Shown: positions 12,406 through 24,817 of the stretch, piece after piece
How the letters are laid out: each line of letters starts with the position of its first letter
How positions within the stretch are numbered: position 1 is the first letter of the stretch
Assembly: GCA_028571685.1 (NCBI GenBank)
Contig: CM053162.1
Location: 69,118,351 to 69,182,350, forward strand
DNA: 64,000 nt
From: Heterohyrax brucei
Lineage: Eukaryota > Chordata > Mammalia > Hyracoidea > Procaviidae
Direction: 5' to 3'
Translations under genes and position numbers: made by a program
The notes under the pieces: generated by a model
Database searches by the model: none
What the model was told of the DNA's origin: nothing
Seen by the model: only the letters and a program-made list of their open reading frames with translations

Positions 12406-13242
12406 CTTCAGGCCTCCAGTTTCAATAGAATACCTAATGTCAAAAATATGACAATTACTCATTTTATTTGGTTCTGAAAGAACATGAAAATCAGTTTAAT
12501 CTCATCACCTAATAAAAAACACCACGCTCACATCTATTCAGATATCTGTGTGCTATAGTCACTGTAATGGGAACAAAGTAATTTCTGACCTACATTTCTC
12601 ATTTATCCATATATAACAAAAGTATTTCATGACATTAAAACTACTTTTTCATAGGCAGTTTCAATCTCTGCTTACAATTATTGCATGTGAATAAATATAT
12701 CATAAACTATTAATAAGAATACTGTATTTAACTTAAGAAACTGAATTTTTTTTTTAATTAACCACATAAAACTTATGCTTATTTGTTCATGATGCAATCA
12801 TGGCTAGATGGAACATCAGATCAGATAAATATGAGTTTATTATTAACTTGGAGGAAATTTAATTTTTTTAATTTTAAAACCATAACATTTTGCTTGAAAA
12901 TTATTTTCCCGTGTTAATTATTTACACGCTCTCATTTCCCTAGTAGACAAATGAAAGTAACGACTCTGCTTAAAAGTTGTATTTTATTAACCATCTAGTT
13001 CTCCATTTTTCCTAAACAATAATGTAGGTATTCCCCGGCACTTTAGCTGCAAGTCCGTCACGGTATAAACTCATGCATGTCTGTTTCTCAGCTACTACAT
13101 AAACACTTAAAATTGAGCATTTTAGTTAAAACATACAGTACTGTTGAATTAAAACAAGAAAAATGTTTGCAAGAAATACTCAAGCAGAGAAAAATGTGTA
13201 TGAGAAATAGTGTTTCCAGATGATATTGTGAAACTTTTAAAC
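12406..13242. other. unassigned non-coding DNA
   Basis: Very AT-rich; nothing recognised. Confidence 0.4.
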
Positions 13243-13390
13243 ACAGTGACCTAGCTTTAAATCATGGCTTTGCTGCTACCTAATAGTGTAGTCAGCCTCA
13301 GTTACATCACCTGTGAAAAGGGTAAAAATATCTACTGTAGGTAATCATTATAAGGAAGAGCAGAAATGAACATAAATTCCAGTGTCTGCA
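13243..13390 (+). repeat. MIR SINE remnant
   Basis: Matches the MIR layout: 'catggctttgctgctacctaatagtgt', 'gtcagcctcagttacatcacctgtgaaaagggtaaaaat' (the 'cctcagtttcctcatctgtaaaatggg' core), and 'ctgtaggtaatcattataaggaagag'. Diverged, as expected for this old family. Confidence 0.65.
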
Positions 13391-14229
13391 AAGTTGAAGT
13401 ACAATGAAATGCAGTGAATGTAATCTTCATTTAATTATGTTTTGTAGTCTCCATGACATACATCGTTAGTAATTTGTTCAAAAATTTACGTTAAAGAAAT
13501 CATAGATGACTCAAACATTTTTTGTCTTACCTTTGAGTATGTTTGAAATTAACTTTGTATCCCCTGTGGAAATCTGATTTTCTAGATAAGGCCAATAGGA
13601 CTTACTAATAAGACAACGTTGAGTATATGGTTTGCCTCAGGATAAAAAAAAGTGACATCAACACAAATACAATAGTAAAGAAAAGAGATCAGATGTTTCT
13701 AAAAACTTGAAGCTTGGTTTAATGTGGGTCTTTCAATGCCAAGTCTGGAAGAAGAGTAGGAAAGTATCGTTATAGAGCAGTGTAGGGTTAGTGGAAGCAA
13801 CAAGACGGGGATTTTGAGGTCAGAGATTCAAGAGGCTTAAGGTATAAATCATCTAATGATACTTCCTTTTGAATAGTTGAACTAAGCATTTTCTTAAAGA
13901 AACAAAAATTACAGAATATAATAAAAGGAATCTATGGCTCAAAAAGGACTTTAACAAATTACTAAATGAAATGAAAAAATTAACTATATTATTCAATAAA
14001 TCATTTAGGTCATTTTCTGAAAATTTCTATAAAATTGAATTAGATTCTCTTCTGTCGACTTGTATATGCTACAGTTTTCTTCAGTGACCACACGTTCCTT
14101 TAACAAATGCTTACCTGTACTTTGCACTCTCTGTGCCTCAGACAGCTCCCGGTCTAGCAGAAAAGGAGACCAAAGCTACTGTATTTGGGCTAGGGGGGCA
14201 CCAAGCTGTAGTGCAGAGGCAGACAGTGT
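13391..14229. other. unassigned non-coding DNA
   Basis: No gene or clear repeat. The 3' end of the RTE element begins at about 14230. Confidence 0.4.
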
Positions 14230-14388
14230 TGTTCTCAGGTGCCCGCTAGTCAGCCCGACCCGCAGGGGCTCCACTCACAGCAGAAGGAAAAGCTGCCCAT
14301 CCTCACAGTTGTTGTGAGGTTTGAACTCACCGCTGCAGCTCCTATGCCAGCCAGTCTTGTAGAGAGTCTTCCTCACTTTTGCTGACCC

Positions 14389-14550
14389 ATGGCGGCATGG
14401 TGGTTAAGCGTTACAGCTGCTAACCGAGAGGCCTGTAGTTCGTATCCTCCAGACGTTACTTGGAAATTCTACAGGTCAGTTTTATTCTATGCATAGGTCC
14501 ACTAAGAGTCAGAATCAACTCAACCACAGTGAGTTTGGTTTTGGTTTTTG
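14389..14550 (+). mobile_element. AfroSINE nested in the RTE
   Basis: Sense copy: 'gcggcatggtggttaagcg', 'gctgctaaccgagaggc' and 'ggttttggtttttg'. RTE sequence 'tttgctgaccc' precedes it and 'gtactttaccaggcatgat' follows it, which are contiguous in the RTE copies at 37.9 and 56.3 kb. Confidence 0.85.
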
Positions 14551-14726
14551 TGTACTTTACCAGGCATGATATCCTTCTCCATAGACTGATACTTCTTAAA
14601 ATATTTCCAAAGCATGTGAGATAGCCTCACCATCTTCACTTCTAAGGAAGATTCTGGCTATACTTCTTCCAAGACAGCTTTCTTTGCTCTTTTGGCCATC
14701 CATATTGTATTCAATATTCTTCACTT

Positions 14727-15009
14727 TTACCACAATTCAAAGACATCAGTTCTTGCTCTGTCTTCTTTATTTATGGTCCAGCTTTTCTGTGCATATGAGG
14801 TAACTGAAAACACCATGGCTAAGGTCTGATGAACCTGAGCCTTCAAGGTAACATCTTTGCTTTTCAACACTAGAGAGAGATCTTTTGCACGTGATTTTGC
14901 CCAGTGCAATGTACCATTTGATTTCCTGAGTGCTGCTTCCATGGGCGTTGATTGTGGATCCAAGTAAAATGAAATCCTTGACAACTTCAATACTTTCTTC
15001 ACTGATCAT
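14727..15009 (-). pseudogene. RTE reverse transcriptase C-terminal fragment
   Basis: Two overlapping open blocks in different frames (15009-14767 and 15002-14727) together cover the RTE segment 'EESIEVVKDFILLGSTINAHG' minus a residue, the following K-S-K-D-V-T-L motif and 'KSWTINKEDRARTDVFELW'. The need to switch frame shows at least one frameshift. The fragment lies in the RTE LINE and has no independent function. Confidence 0.8.
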
Positions 15010-15540
15010 GATGTTGTCTGTTGTTCCAGTTGTAAAGATTTTTGTTTTCTTTACGTTAAGATGTAATCCATAGTGAAGGCATTAAGTCCTCTTCACTTCA
15101 AGCAAACAAGGTTGTGTCATCCTCATAACACAAGCCATTAATTTATTTTATTCCAATCTTGATGCCCCATTTTATTTCATAGAATCTGGCTTCTCAGATT
15201 ATTTACTCAACACATAGTTCAAAGAGGTATGGTAAAAGGATACAACCCTGGCACACACCTTTCCTGACTTGAAACCTCTCAAAACCCCCTTGTTGTGTTG
15301 GAATAACTGTTGCTTGGTCTGTGGACAGGTTCCTCCTGAGCATGAAAAAGTGTCCTGGAATTCATATTCTTTACAATATTATCCACAATTTGTTATCATC
15401 TGCACAGTCAAAGTCTTTGCATAGTCAATAAAACACAAGTAAATATCTCTACAGTGTTCTCTGCTCTCAGCCAGGATCCAGCTGACATCAGCAAAGCTGT
15501 TCCTCATTTCACAACACTTTCTGAATCCAACCTAAAAATT

Positions 15541-15690
15541 TGGCAGTAGTGGTTAAGTGCTACATCTTCTAACCCAAGTGTTGGCAATTCAAATCCAACA
15601 GGTGCTCCTTGGAAACTATGGAGCACTTCTACTCTGTCCTGTAGGGTTGCTATGAGTCGGAATCAACTTGATGGCAATGGTTTTGGTTTT
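15541..15690 (+). mobile_element. AfroSINE nested in the RTE
   Basis: Sense copy: 'ggcagtagtggttaagtgc', 'ggcaattcaaatccaac', 'tactctgtcctgtagggttg', 'ctatgagtcggaatcaactt', tail 'ggttttggtttt'. RTE sequence continues on both sides. Confidence 0.88.
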
Positions 15691-16745
15691 GGACTGTCCG
15701 TATACTGCTGCAGCCACTTCTGACTGATCTTCAGCAAAATTTTACTTGTGTGTGATATTAATAATACTTTTTCACAATTTTGCATTTAGTTGGATCACCT
15801 TTCTGGGGGAATAGGCAAAAGTCTGAACCTCTTCCGGCAGGTCGGCCAGCTAGCTAGCTTCCAAATTTCTTGACCTAGATAAGTGGCCACTTTCGGTGTT
15901 GCGTCCTTCTGTTGAAACATTTCAGTTGATGTTTTGTCGGTTCTTGGAGCCTGCAGTTCTGTCAGTACCTCCAGTGCAGCTTGGATCTCTTCCTTCGGTA
16001 CCGTTGGCTCCTGACTGCAAGCTGCCTTCTGAAATGTTGGGATGGTGACCAGCTACTGTTGTTGTAGTGACTCGCTTTATTTCTTCTTCTTTGGATGCTT
16101 CCTGTGTCATTTAATATTTTCCCCATAGAATCTGTCACTATTGTAACTCAAAGCTTAATTTTTTCTTCAGTTCTTCCAGCTTGAGAAATGCTGAGTTTGT
16201 TCTTCCTTTTGTGATTTTCTACCTTCAAGTCTTTGCATATGTCATTATAAGCCTTTACAGTATCTTCTCCAACTGCACTTGGAAAACTTATGTTCAGTTC
16301 TTTTACTTCATCATTTCTTTCTTTTGCTTCAGCTACTCTCAAGACCACCTTTCAGAGCCCCGTCTGACATCCATTACGATCCTTTATTTTTTTCTGTCTT
16401 TTTGTTGACCTCTTGCATTCTTCATGCATGATGTCCTTGATGTCATTTCACAGCTCCTCTGGTCTTCAGTTGTTAGTGTTCAGTGTGTCAAATTTAGTCT
16501 TGAAATAACCTCAAAATTCAGTACTTTAGCTCTCTTGGGCTTGTTCTAATTTTCTTCAGTTTCCGCTTGAACTTACTTATTTGCAGTTGATAGTCTGTTC
16601 CACAGTGGGCTGCTAGCCTTGTCCTGACTATTGGTTTTGAGTTTTTCTGTTGTCTCTTTCCACAGATGTAATGATTTGCTTTTTTATTGTTTCTTTTAGT
16701 GATGTCTACATTTATATCCACCATTTATGTTGCTGAAAAAAAGAT

Positions 16746-17087
16746 ATTTGCAATGAAGAAGTCCATGGTCTAAGAAATTTCTATTACACAATTTCTGACA
16801 TAATTTTTATTACAGAGGCTATGTTTTCGAAGTGTAGATCCTTCTTCTTTGTTTCCAGCTTTTATATTCCAATTGTTTCTTAATCCAAATCTATAATGCT
16901 AGCTGTCCAAACAAAGAGGTTGGATTGTATGTTAATTGTGTGTCAAGCACTGAGATTTCTATTCATTTCTTCTTATATTTACATTGAGTTTCTAAAGAGG
17001 ACATTTCCAGAAAAGGAAAACTAAATGCAAAGGACAGGAGGCAAGGGATCACAATGGCATGTTTTAAAAACTGAAAGGAATCCAATG
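16746..17087. other. unassigned non-coding DNA
   Basis: Possibly more decayed RTE at its start, but no motif supports this. Confidence 0.3.
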
Positions 17088-17140
17088 TGGTGTTGCCTAT
17101 GTGTCAAAATCAAGTTGACAGCAATGGGTTTGGTTTTTGG
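17088..17140 (+). mobile_element. AfroSINE tail fragment
   Basis: Only the 3' end is visible: 'ctatgtgtcaaaatcaagtt', 'gacagcaatgggtttggttt'. Confidence 0.6.
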
Positions 17141-17329
17141 ATTGGTGAGTTTGTATATGTGTGTGTGAAAGAGAAGGAGTCAAATCTAGGGAAGACAACC
17201 TGGAGTACATAGTGAAGGACTGTTAAGACTTAATATTTGGATTTGAACTTGAATTTATTTTTTTATCTTATAAATGCAGAATTCAAGAAAATAAGGAATA
17301 AGAAGCACAACTACCTTCTCTAATGTACA

Positions 17330-17880
17330 GCTTGAAATTGAGTAAAGAACACAACTATCCTACCACCCCAAAACAGCACTTTCATGACCCAAGCTGTGGA
17401 GTTTGCAATTGTCTTATATGCATGAGAGACTTGGATAGTGAAACAGGAAGACAGAAGAGGAATTGATTTGGTTCAACTATGGTGTTGGCAAAGAATGTAG
17501 AATAAACTTTGGATGGCCATAAAACAGGGGGTAGGAGGGTAGATTCTTAGAAGATACACAATGAGAATACTTCTTAGAAGCCAGGATGGCAAGACTAGGG
17601 ATCCATTAACTTGGTCAGATCACCAGGAAAGACTTTCACTAGAAAAGGGTAAGATTTTTCGTAGAGTATATGGCCAACGGAAATGAGGGACATCCTCAGT
17701 GAGATGATTTGATGCAATAGTAACCGAAACAGGCTCAGACATACTAATGATTCTGAAGATGGCACATAACCAGGCAAAGTTCCGTTCTGTGAAAGGTAAG
17801 GTCTCTTATCACTCAAAGCAAATGGAAAGACAAGAACCGCAACAATGAACCCTACTATGTACGTAGCAATGAACCCTACT
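17330..17880 (+). mobile_element. RTE LINE 3' end, sense strand
   Basis: Reads in the opposite orientation to the RTE at 14.2-16.7 kb. Segments such as 'gaagacagaagaggaattga', 'ttggcaaagaatgtagaata', 'ccaggatggcaagactaggg' and 'caaagttccgttctgtgaaa' line up, complemented, with the RTE copies at 37.8-38.2 and 56.2-56.5 kb. It ends in a duplicated 'caatgaaccctactatgtac' tail near 17846-17885. Confidence 0.75.
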
Positions 17881-17885
17881 ATGTA

Positions 17886-18613
17886 CACAGCAATTAACCC
17901 TCTAAATGAACATGACTTTTTTATTTCATTGTTTTAATTAGCTTAACTTGCTCATTTCAGGAGACTCAGACTCAGGTAAATAATTCTGCTGTTAAACTAT
18001 TTATCTCACATCTTGGTCATATGTCTGATGTTTATTTTCTTCTTTTTTTCTTTAATGAGAAGAAACTGTGGACTGTGACTTTAAATTACTTGGGTGAATT
18101 TTCCTGAAATCATCGATTGTTGACACTGAGAAAGTTAGAATCCTTCTAGACATTAGCTTGAATGGCTGCTTGATGAAAATGAACTCTGAATTCGGGATCC
18201 CACAGCCTTAAGGGCAAAGGAAGGGATCAGCACCAGGGATCTATGAAGAGGAAGACCCATTCTATGCTGACCTAGACTTATCTCTGTGTTTGCCACTGCG
18301 AAAGTGCGTTTCAGACAAGACTGGACTTGAAATGGAACTCATCTTCAGGGTACTTGACAGTGAATCAAAGGACATCAGACACTTTCTTGTTGCTTCGGGG
18401 AGGTGTTCTAGCCAAAGCTAAAAGTGACAGTGATGGTGCTGGGGTCTTCCAGACGACTACTTACAAACCATGCATGCCCAATAATTAAATGGGTTTCGTG
18501 CAGAGTCATTGCTGGGGCCTGCCGCATCTTTGCTCCTCATTCTTATAAATACGGTCTGTTAGTGGGATTCTGTCTGGATGTCATCTAACGTAGATTCGGT
18601 AGTTCTGAGTCAA
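17886..18613. other. unassigned DNA before the full-length L1
   Basis: No repeat or gene recognised. The stretch ends at the L1 target-site duplication 'ccactatttt' (18614-18623). Confidence 0.4.
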
Positions 18614-18623
18614 CCACTATTTT

Positions 18624-19742
18624 TTATTTATTTTTTAAATTTTTATTTAACATAACTGAGTGAAAATGTACATTCACATGTAAATTTACATGCCCCCCCT
18701 ATATGCAGCTTCCACTGCTCTCCCTGTCCGGTGACAGCACACTATTCCTCTCTGCTCCATACATGTCTCATCCTCCCAACAGTCTCCTTTCCCCTCCTGT
18801 CCATCCACTCTCCTTCCTCCAGCCAGAGGTCAGCAAGATGATATCCTATAGATGTATAGAACCATAAAGTGCTTCCAAGATATGGTCACTCTGCCTTGCC
18901 AAGTCCAATCCATTCCTGTCCAAACAGTGGACCTTTGTTATAATTTATGGGAAAGGGCAGCATCAGGGCAGGGGGCCATGCTCTCAGAGGAACCCCCAAA
19001 CCGCTGGACCATCAATTGAGGTCTTTTAGTGGAGATCTCATGATGCACCTCTTTTTATTCTTGTGTTGCCAGTGAGACTCCCCTCTGTGAGCTCCATCAT
19101 GGCTATCACTGGTGGTGGCCAGGCACCATCCGGTTCTTCCGGTCCCAAGTCAATGTAGGCACCCACTCTTGTGGGTCTCTCCGTCTTCTCGATTGTCTTT
19201 ACTGCATGTTATTTTGGTCCTCGGTGAGCATCCGTTCCTGTTGAGTTGGGACCATTTGCTGTGTCCTCAGATGGCAGCTTGGCAGCTTTTAAGACCCCAG
19301 ACGCCACTCACCAATGTGGGGTGCAGAGAGCTCTCTTAGCAAAATGCTAGTTGTGCCAATTGGCCTGGAATTTGCCTAAGAGCATGGTCCCCCGCGCCCC
19401 GCCCCACCTACTCTATCCTTGCAGTATTGAGTTAAGGTGGAAGGAGTACTCAAGTTATGCTGAAGTCCACTTAATGTTGTTCTTGTTCCTAATGTGTGCT
19501 GTCACCGCTTTCTCCCAACTAGATTTCTAGTAACTACCTAAACTAAACCCTCCACCCCTCACCCTCCCTCCCTCCCCTCCCTTGCAGCTGTTAAAGAGTC
19601 TTTTCTTCTATACACAAGTCTGTTTTTGAGATCTTATCATAGAGGTCTCATACAGTATTTGTCCTTTTGTCGCTGACTACTCTCACTCAACATAATGTCT
19701 TCCAGTTGAAACCAGGTTAGGAGATGTTTCCTGGAATCATCG
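18624..19742 (-). other. L1 3' UTR with G-quadruplex-type polypurine tract
   Basis: Non-coding 3' end of the full-length L1, unusually long at about 1.1 kb. On the - strand 19561-19581 reads as runs of GGG/GGGG separated by single A residues, a strong quadruplex motif in the position where L1 3' UTR polypurine tracts occur in other mammals. Copies of this UTR recur at 3190-3344 and 27442-27838. A 75-codon + strand frame here (19112-19339) is an antisense shadow. Confidence 0.85.
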
Positions 19743-22700
19743 TTATTCTTTATCATTGCGTAGTGCTCCATATATGTACCACAGTTTACCTATCCATTCT
19801 TCTATTGTTCGGCATCTGGGTTGATTCCATCGTTTAGCTATCGTGGACCGTGCTGCGATAAACATTCTGGTGCATGTGTCCGTTGGTGTGAAAGGCCTTG
19901 AATCTGTAGGATATATTCCAAGTAGTGGAATTACTGGGTCAAATGGTATATCAATATCCATTTTTTTTAAGGAAGCGCCAGATTGCCTTCCAAAGAGGCT
20001 GGACCATTTTGCAACCCCACCAACAGTGTAGGAGGGTTCCACTTTCTCCACAGCCTCTCCAGCATTTGCTCTTTTGTGTTTTCCAGATCATGGCCAATCT
20101 TGTTGGGGTGAGATGGTATCTCATTGTTGTCTTGACTTGAATTTCTTTAATAACTAAAGATCGTGAACATGTCTGCATGTGTTTTTTGGCTTCCTGGATC
20201 TCCTCTTTAGTGAAGTGTCTGTCCATCTCCTTTGCCCATCGCTTAATTGGATGGTTTATCTTCTTTCTCTTGATATTTTGTAGCATCTTATAGATTATGG
20301 AGATCAGGCGTCAGTCTGACATAGAGTTGCCAAATATTTTTTCCCATTCTGTGGGTGTTCTTTTAATTCTGTTAATAAAGTCTTTGGATGAGCAAAAGTG
20401 TTTGATTCTTAATAGTTCCCATTTATCTATTTTCTCCTCTGTTGATTGAGGTTTCTTTGACAGATTTTGGAGTCTGTCCTCATTCTGTATTAAAACTTCC
20501 ATTGTTGTTCCTACCTTTTCTTGGATGAGCTTTATTGTTTTAGGTTTGATATTTAAGTCTTTTATCCAGTTGGAGTTGGTTTTTGTATAAGGTGTAAGAT
20601 ACGGATCTTGATTCAGTTTATTGCAGATGGATAACCAATTTTGCCAGCACCATTTGTTGAAGATACTGTTTTTACCCCAGTTTAATGTCTTAGGGCCTTT
20701 GTTGAATATCAACTGTTCATAGGCAGATGGTGTCATCTCTGGGGTCTCAATTCTGTTCCATTGATCGATCTGTCTGTTCTTGTACCAGTACCAGGCTGTT
20801 TTGACCACTGTGGCAGTGTAGTATGTTCTAAGGTTGGGTAATGAGAGGCCTCCCAGTGTGTTCTTTTTCTTTAGTAGTACCTTACTTATCCGGGGCTTCT
20901 TCCCTTTCCAAACAAAATTGGTGATTTGTTTCTCCATCTCATTAAAAAATGATGCTGGAACTTGTATTGGGATTGCATTATATAAATAGATTGCTTTGGG
21001 TAAAACAGACATTTTCACAATGTTAAGTCTTCCTATCCATGAGCAGGGTAGGTTTTTCCATTTATCTAAGTCTCTCTTAGTTTCTTGTAGTAAGGGCTTG
21101 TAGTTCTCTTTGTAAAGGTCTGTTGTTTCTCTGGTTAGATTAATTCCTAGGTACTTTATCTTCTTGGGGGCTATCGTAAATGGTATTGATTTAATAATTT
21201 CCTCCTTAACAGGAAACCTACTGATTTACTTATGTTTATCTTGTATCCTGAGACTTTGCTGAACTCTTCTATCAGTTTGAGTAGCTTACTTATAGATTCC
21301 TTGGGGTTCTCTGCATATACAATCATATCATCTGCGAACAGGGAGATTTTAACTTCCTCTTTGCCGATGCAGATGCCCTTTATTTCTTCGTCTTGTCGAA
21401 TTGCTCTGGCTAGAACTTCTAGCACAATGTTGAATAGGAGAGGGGAGAGTGGGAATCCTTGTCTAGTTCCTGATCTCAGGGGAAAGTCTTTCAGTCTCTC
21501 TCCATTCAGGATGATGTGGGCAATTGGCTTTGTATAAATGGCCCTTATTGTGTTGAGGAATTTGCCGTCTATGCCTATTTTGCTAAGAGTTTTTAGCATG
21601 AATGGGTGTTGGACTTTATCAGATGCCTTTTCAGCATCAATGGACAAAATCAGGTGATCTTTGTCTTTTGTGTTATTTATGTGGTTAATCACATTAATTG
21701 TTTTCCTGATGTCGAACCAGGCTTGCATCCCTGGTATGAATCCCACTTGGTCATGATGGATTATTTTCTTGATATGTTGTTGTATTCTGTTGGCAAGAAT
21801 TTTGTTGAAGATTTTTGCATCTAGGGTCATGAGTGATATCGGTCTGTAGTTCTCTGTCTTTGTTGGATCTTTCCCTGGCTTAGGTATCAGGGTTATGCTA
21901 GCTTCATAGAATGAGTTTGGGAGTACTCCATCCCTTTCTATACTGTGAAATAGTCTCAATAGTATTGGGGATAACTCTTCTCTGAATGCTTGCTAGAATT
22001 CTGCCGTGAAGCCACCTGGGCCCGGACTTTTTTTGGTTGGCAGTGTTTTGATGATCTTTTCAATCTCTTCCTTTGTGATGGGTTTATTAAGTTGTTCTGC
22101 TTCACGTTGTGATAATTTGGGTAGGTGGTATGAGTCAAGGAATTGGTCCATTTCCCCTAGGTTTGCAAATTTGTTAGAGTACAGTCTTTCATAGTATTCT
22201 GTTATGATATTTTTGATTTCTGTTGCATCTGTGGTGACCACTCTCCTCTCATTTCTAATTTGGGTTATTTGTTTCCTTTCCTGCTTTTCTTTAGTAAGTT
22301 TAGCCAGTGGTTCATCAATTTTGTTGATCTTTTCAAAAAACCAGCTTTTGGTCTTTTCAATTTTTTCAATTGTTTTTCTATTCTCTAATTCATTTAGCTC
22401 TGCTCTAATCTTTATGATCTCATTTCTTCCAGTGCCCGAGGGATTCCTCTGTTGTTCTCTTTCTATTTGTTCAAGCTGTAGAATTAGTTCCTTGATTTGG
22501 TTTCTTTCTTCCTTCCAGATGTGTGCATTTATGGAGATAAACAGACCTCTGAGCACTGCTTTGGCTGTATCCCGTAGGTTCTGGTAGGACGTGTTTTCGT
22601 TCTCATTGGAATCCATGAATTTCTTTAATTCATCCTTGATTTCCTCTATAACCCATGTTTTTTTGAGCAAGATGTTGTTCAGTTTCCAAGAGTTCCACTT

Positions 22701-23434
22701 TCTGTCTATGTTTTTTCTGCTATTGATTTCAACTTTTATGGCTTTATGATCTGAGAAGATGTTTTGCAGTAATTCAGTGGTATGGATTTTGTTGAGCATT
22801 GCATATGGCCTATCACGTGGTCAATTCTGGAGAATGTTCCATGTGCACTGGAGAAGAAGGTGTAGTTGTCTGCTGTTGGGTGGAAAGTTCTGTATATATC
22901 AATGAGGTTTAGTTGGTTGATTGTGTCAATGAGGTCTTCTGTATCCTTACTGAGCTTTTTTCTAGATGATCTGTCTAGTAATGAGAGTGGAGTGTTAAAG
23001 TCTCCCACTATTATTGTGGAGTCATCTAACTCTCTTTTGAGTGTAGTCAGTGTTTCTTCGACATATTTAGGTGCTCTGACATTAGATGCATAAATATTTA
23101 ATATAGTTAAGTCTTGCTTGTGTACTGAACGTTTCAGCAATAAATAGTGTCCATCTTTGTCCACGATGGTGGATTTGACATTAAAATTGATTTTGTCTGA
23201 GATTAGAATTGCCACCCCTGCTCTTCTTTGTTCGTTGTTAGCTTGATACATATTCTACCATCCTTTAATTTTCAGTTTGTTCCTGTCCTTAGGTCTCAAG
23301 TGAGTTTCTTGTAGACAACATATGGATGGGTCGTGTCTTTTGATCCAAGATGACACTCGGTGTCTCTTTACTGGAGCATTCAGTCCATTCACATTCAATG
23401 TAATTATTGATAGGTATGTGTTCACTGCTGCCAT
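19743..23434 (-). pseudogene. L1 ORF2 (endonuclease/reverse transcriptase), disrupted
   Basis: ORF2p nicks target DNA and copies L1 RNA into it. The start ATG is at 23434-23432. The endonuclease runs to about 22750 ('GDFNTPLSLLDRSSRKK', then 'FFSSAHGTFSRIDHVIGH'). RT blocks lie at 22799-21993 and 21959-21171, with '[11 protein letters not shown]', '[20 protein letters not shown]' and an intact 'LFADDMIVY' catalytic box. The C-terminal region (21018-19743) has 'CWRGCGESGTLLHCWWGCK'. Disruptions are a TAG near 23255, a frameshift near 22790, a TAG near 21991, a frameshift between 21170 and 21020, a stop near 20310 and a frameshift near 20045. The coordinates of the frameshifts are estimates. 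Confidence 0.9.
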
Positions 23435-23688
23435 TGTGATATGTTTGTTTTTATGTTGATGTTTTCTCTGTTGTTCTTATTAGTCTGTTCTGGGACACTC
23501 TTTTTTGTGAGTTGAATTTTCACCTTTTTCAGAGCTGGTTTTATAGTTGTTGAGACTTGTGTGTTAGATTTCTTGAAATGGTATGATACATCTTTGTTGT
23601 GCTTTACAGCTGCCCCTATGAACCCCCTTAATAAACTATTTATAAACCCAATTTTAATTACTACCAGTCTTGTCATCTTCCTCTCCAT
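23422..23688 (-). other. 88-codon open frame in the L1 inter-ORF spacer, overlapping the ORF2 start
   Basis: The spacer between ORF1 (stop near 23857) and the ORF2 ATG (23434) is about 420 bp, far longer than the tens of bases usual in human or mouse L1. It holds an ATG-started frame rich in K, N and T that ends QWQQ-stop. Its stop lies 10 bases past the A of the ORF2 ATG, in another frame, as in stop-restart coupling. The composition matches the A-rich L1 sense strand, so chance is a real alternative and no known protein is recognised. Confidence 0.35.
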
Positions 23689-23856
23689 CTGGAAGGACTA
23701 TAACAACTGTAGTACATCCCTCTGTTTATTATGATGACACCATAGTTTTCATGATGATCACTAGATTGCTTCTTTCCAAATCAAAGCTGTGATTTACTTT
23801 GGAGCCTTCCCTAAATGAGTAGAGTATTGAGTAGTGTGTCGTTCTAAAATATAAAG

Positions 23857-24817
23857 TTAGTGGTTTTGTTCTTCTAAGCCAAAGCCAAGAACTTCTTTCA
23901 GTATTTCTTGTAGTGTGGGTTTGGTTTTTACAAAGTCTCTGAGTTTCTGTTTATCTGGGAATGTCTTCATTTCATTTTCGTATTTGAAAGATAGTTTTGC
24001 AGGATATATAATTCTTGGTTGGAAGTTCTTCTCCTTCAAGACTTTGAATGTGTCGTGCCACTGTCTCCGTGTCAGCATGGTTTCTGCTGAGAAATCTGAT
24101 GAGAGCCTATAGGGTTTCCCTCTGAATTTTAGCTTTGCCTTGAGTCTTGCTGCCTTTAAGAGTTGCTGCTTATGTTTCATTTTGTTAAGCTTGATTATAA
24201 ATATGTCTTGGAGTCTTTCTTTTGAGATCTATATTGGGTGGCGTATGATATGCATCTGAGATGTCTATATTCTCTTCATTTATGATTTCTGGGAAGTTTT
24301 CTTTCAGCAGCTCAGCAACAATACTCTCTGTGTTCTCAGATGTCTCACCCTGTTCAGGGACTCCAATTAATCAAAGGTTGTTTCTCTTAATAGAGTCCCA
24401 CATGCTTCTTAATGTTTCTTCATTTTTCTTGTTTCTTTTTTCTGGTTTCTGCTCATAGATGCTGGCATCAGTAGCTCTGTCTTCCAAGTTGGAAATTCTT
24501 TTTTCCATTTGTTCCATTCTGGTTTCTTGGGTTTGCATGGAAGTTTCTATGTCTTTGATTTTCTTCTTGATCTGTTGGATTTCAGAGTACTGGTGTTCCA
24601 TCAGATCGAACAACTTGCTTAATTTTTCATTTTGTTCTGCTGCATTTTGTATAAGGTCTAGAAGGGTTCTGTATATAATCAATTTGTATTCACTTCCTGA
24701 TGCTTTCATAAAAGTTTCTTCATCTGGAAAACTCCTTGTTTGCTTTGTTTGGGAGCCTTCTGAAGCCATGAGTGATTGCTTGTATGCCACAATTGTCTGT
24801 TGCTTTTTGGGTCCCAT
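23857..24817 (-). pseudogene. L1 ORF1 (RNA-binding chaperone), disrupted
   Basis: ORF1p is the trimeric RNA-binding protein of the L1 particle. The ATG at 24817 opens MGPKKQQ. Residues of about 50-120 form a heptad-type coiled coil ('EIQQIKKKIKDIETSMQTQ' region). The first block ends at a stop near 24371, inside the conserved RNA-recognition part. After a frame change, block 24180-23857 holds the C-terminal domain ('RRQWHDTFKVLKEKN', 'PAKLSFKYENEMKTF', 'LQEILKEVL'). One stop and at least one shift separate the blocks. Confidence 0.88.

Larger units (their letters stand above)
14230..16745 (-). mobile_element. RTE/BovB-type LINE, antisense, two nested SINEs
   Basis: On the - strand it reads from the end of the endonuclease (about 16740), through the reverse transcriptase, to the 3' tail near 14230. 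Signs are the EN C-terminal segment 'RLAAHCGTDYQLQISKFKRK' (about 16540-16625), the RT 'CFIDYAK' (about 15420), the catalytic box reading Y-E-D-D (about 15115; normally [FY]-A-D-D) and the 'SWTI' thumb motif near 14765. SINEs at 14389-14550 and 15541-15690 interrupt it. It is 5'-truncated and inactive. The same family recurs at 17.3, 37.7, 39.8 and 56.1 kb. Confidence 0.85.
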
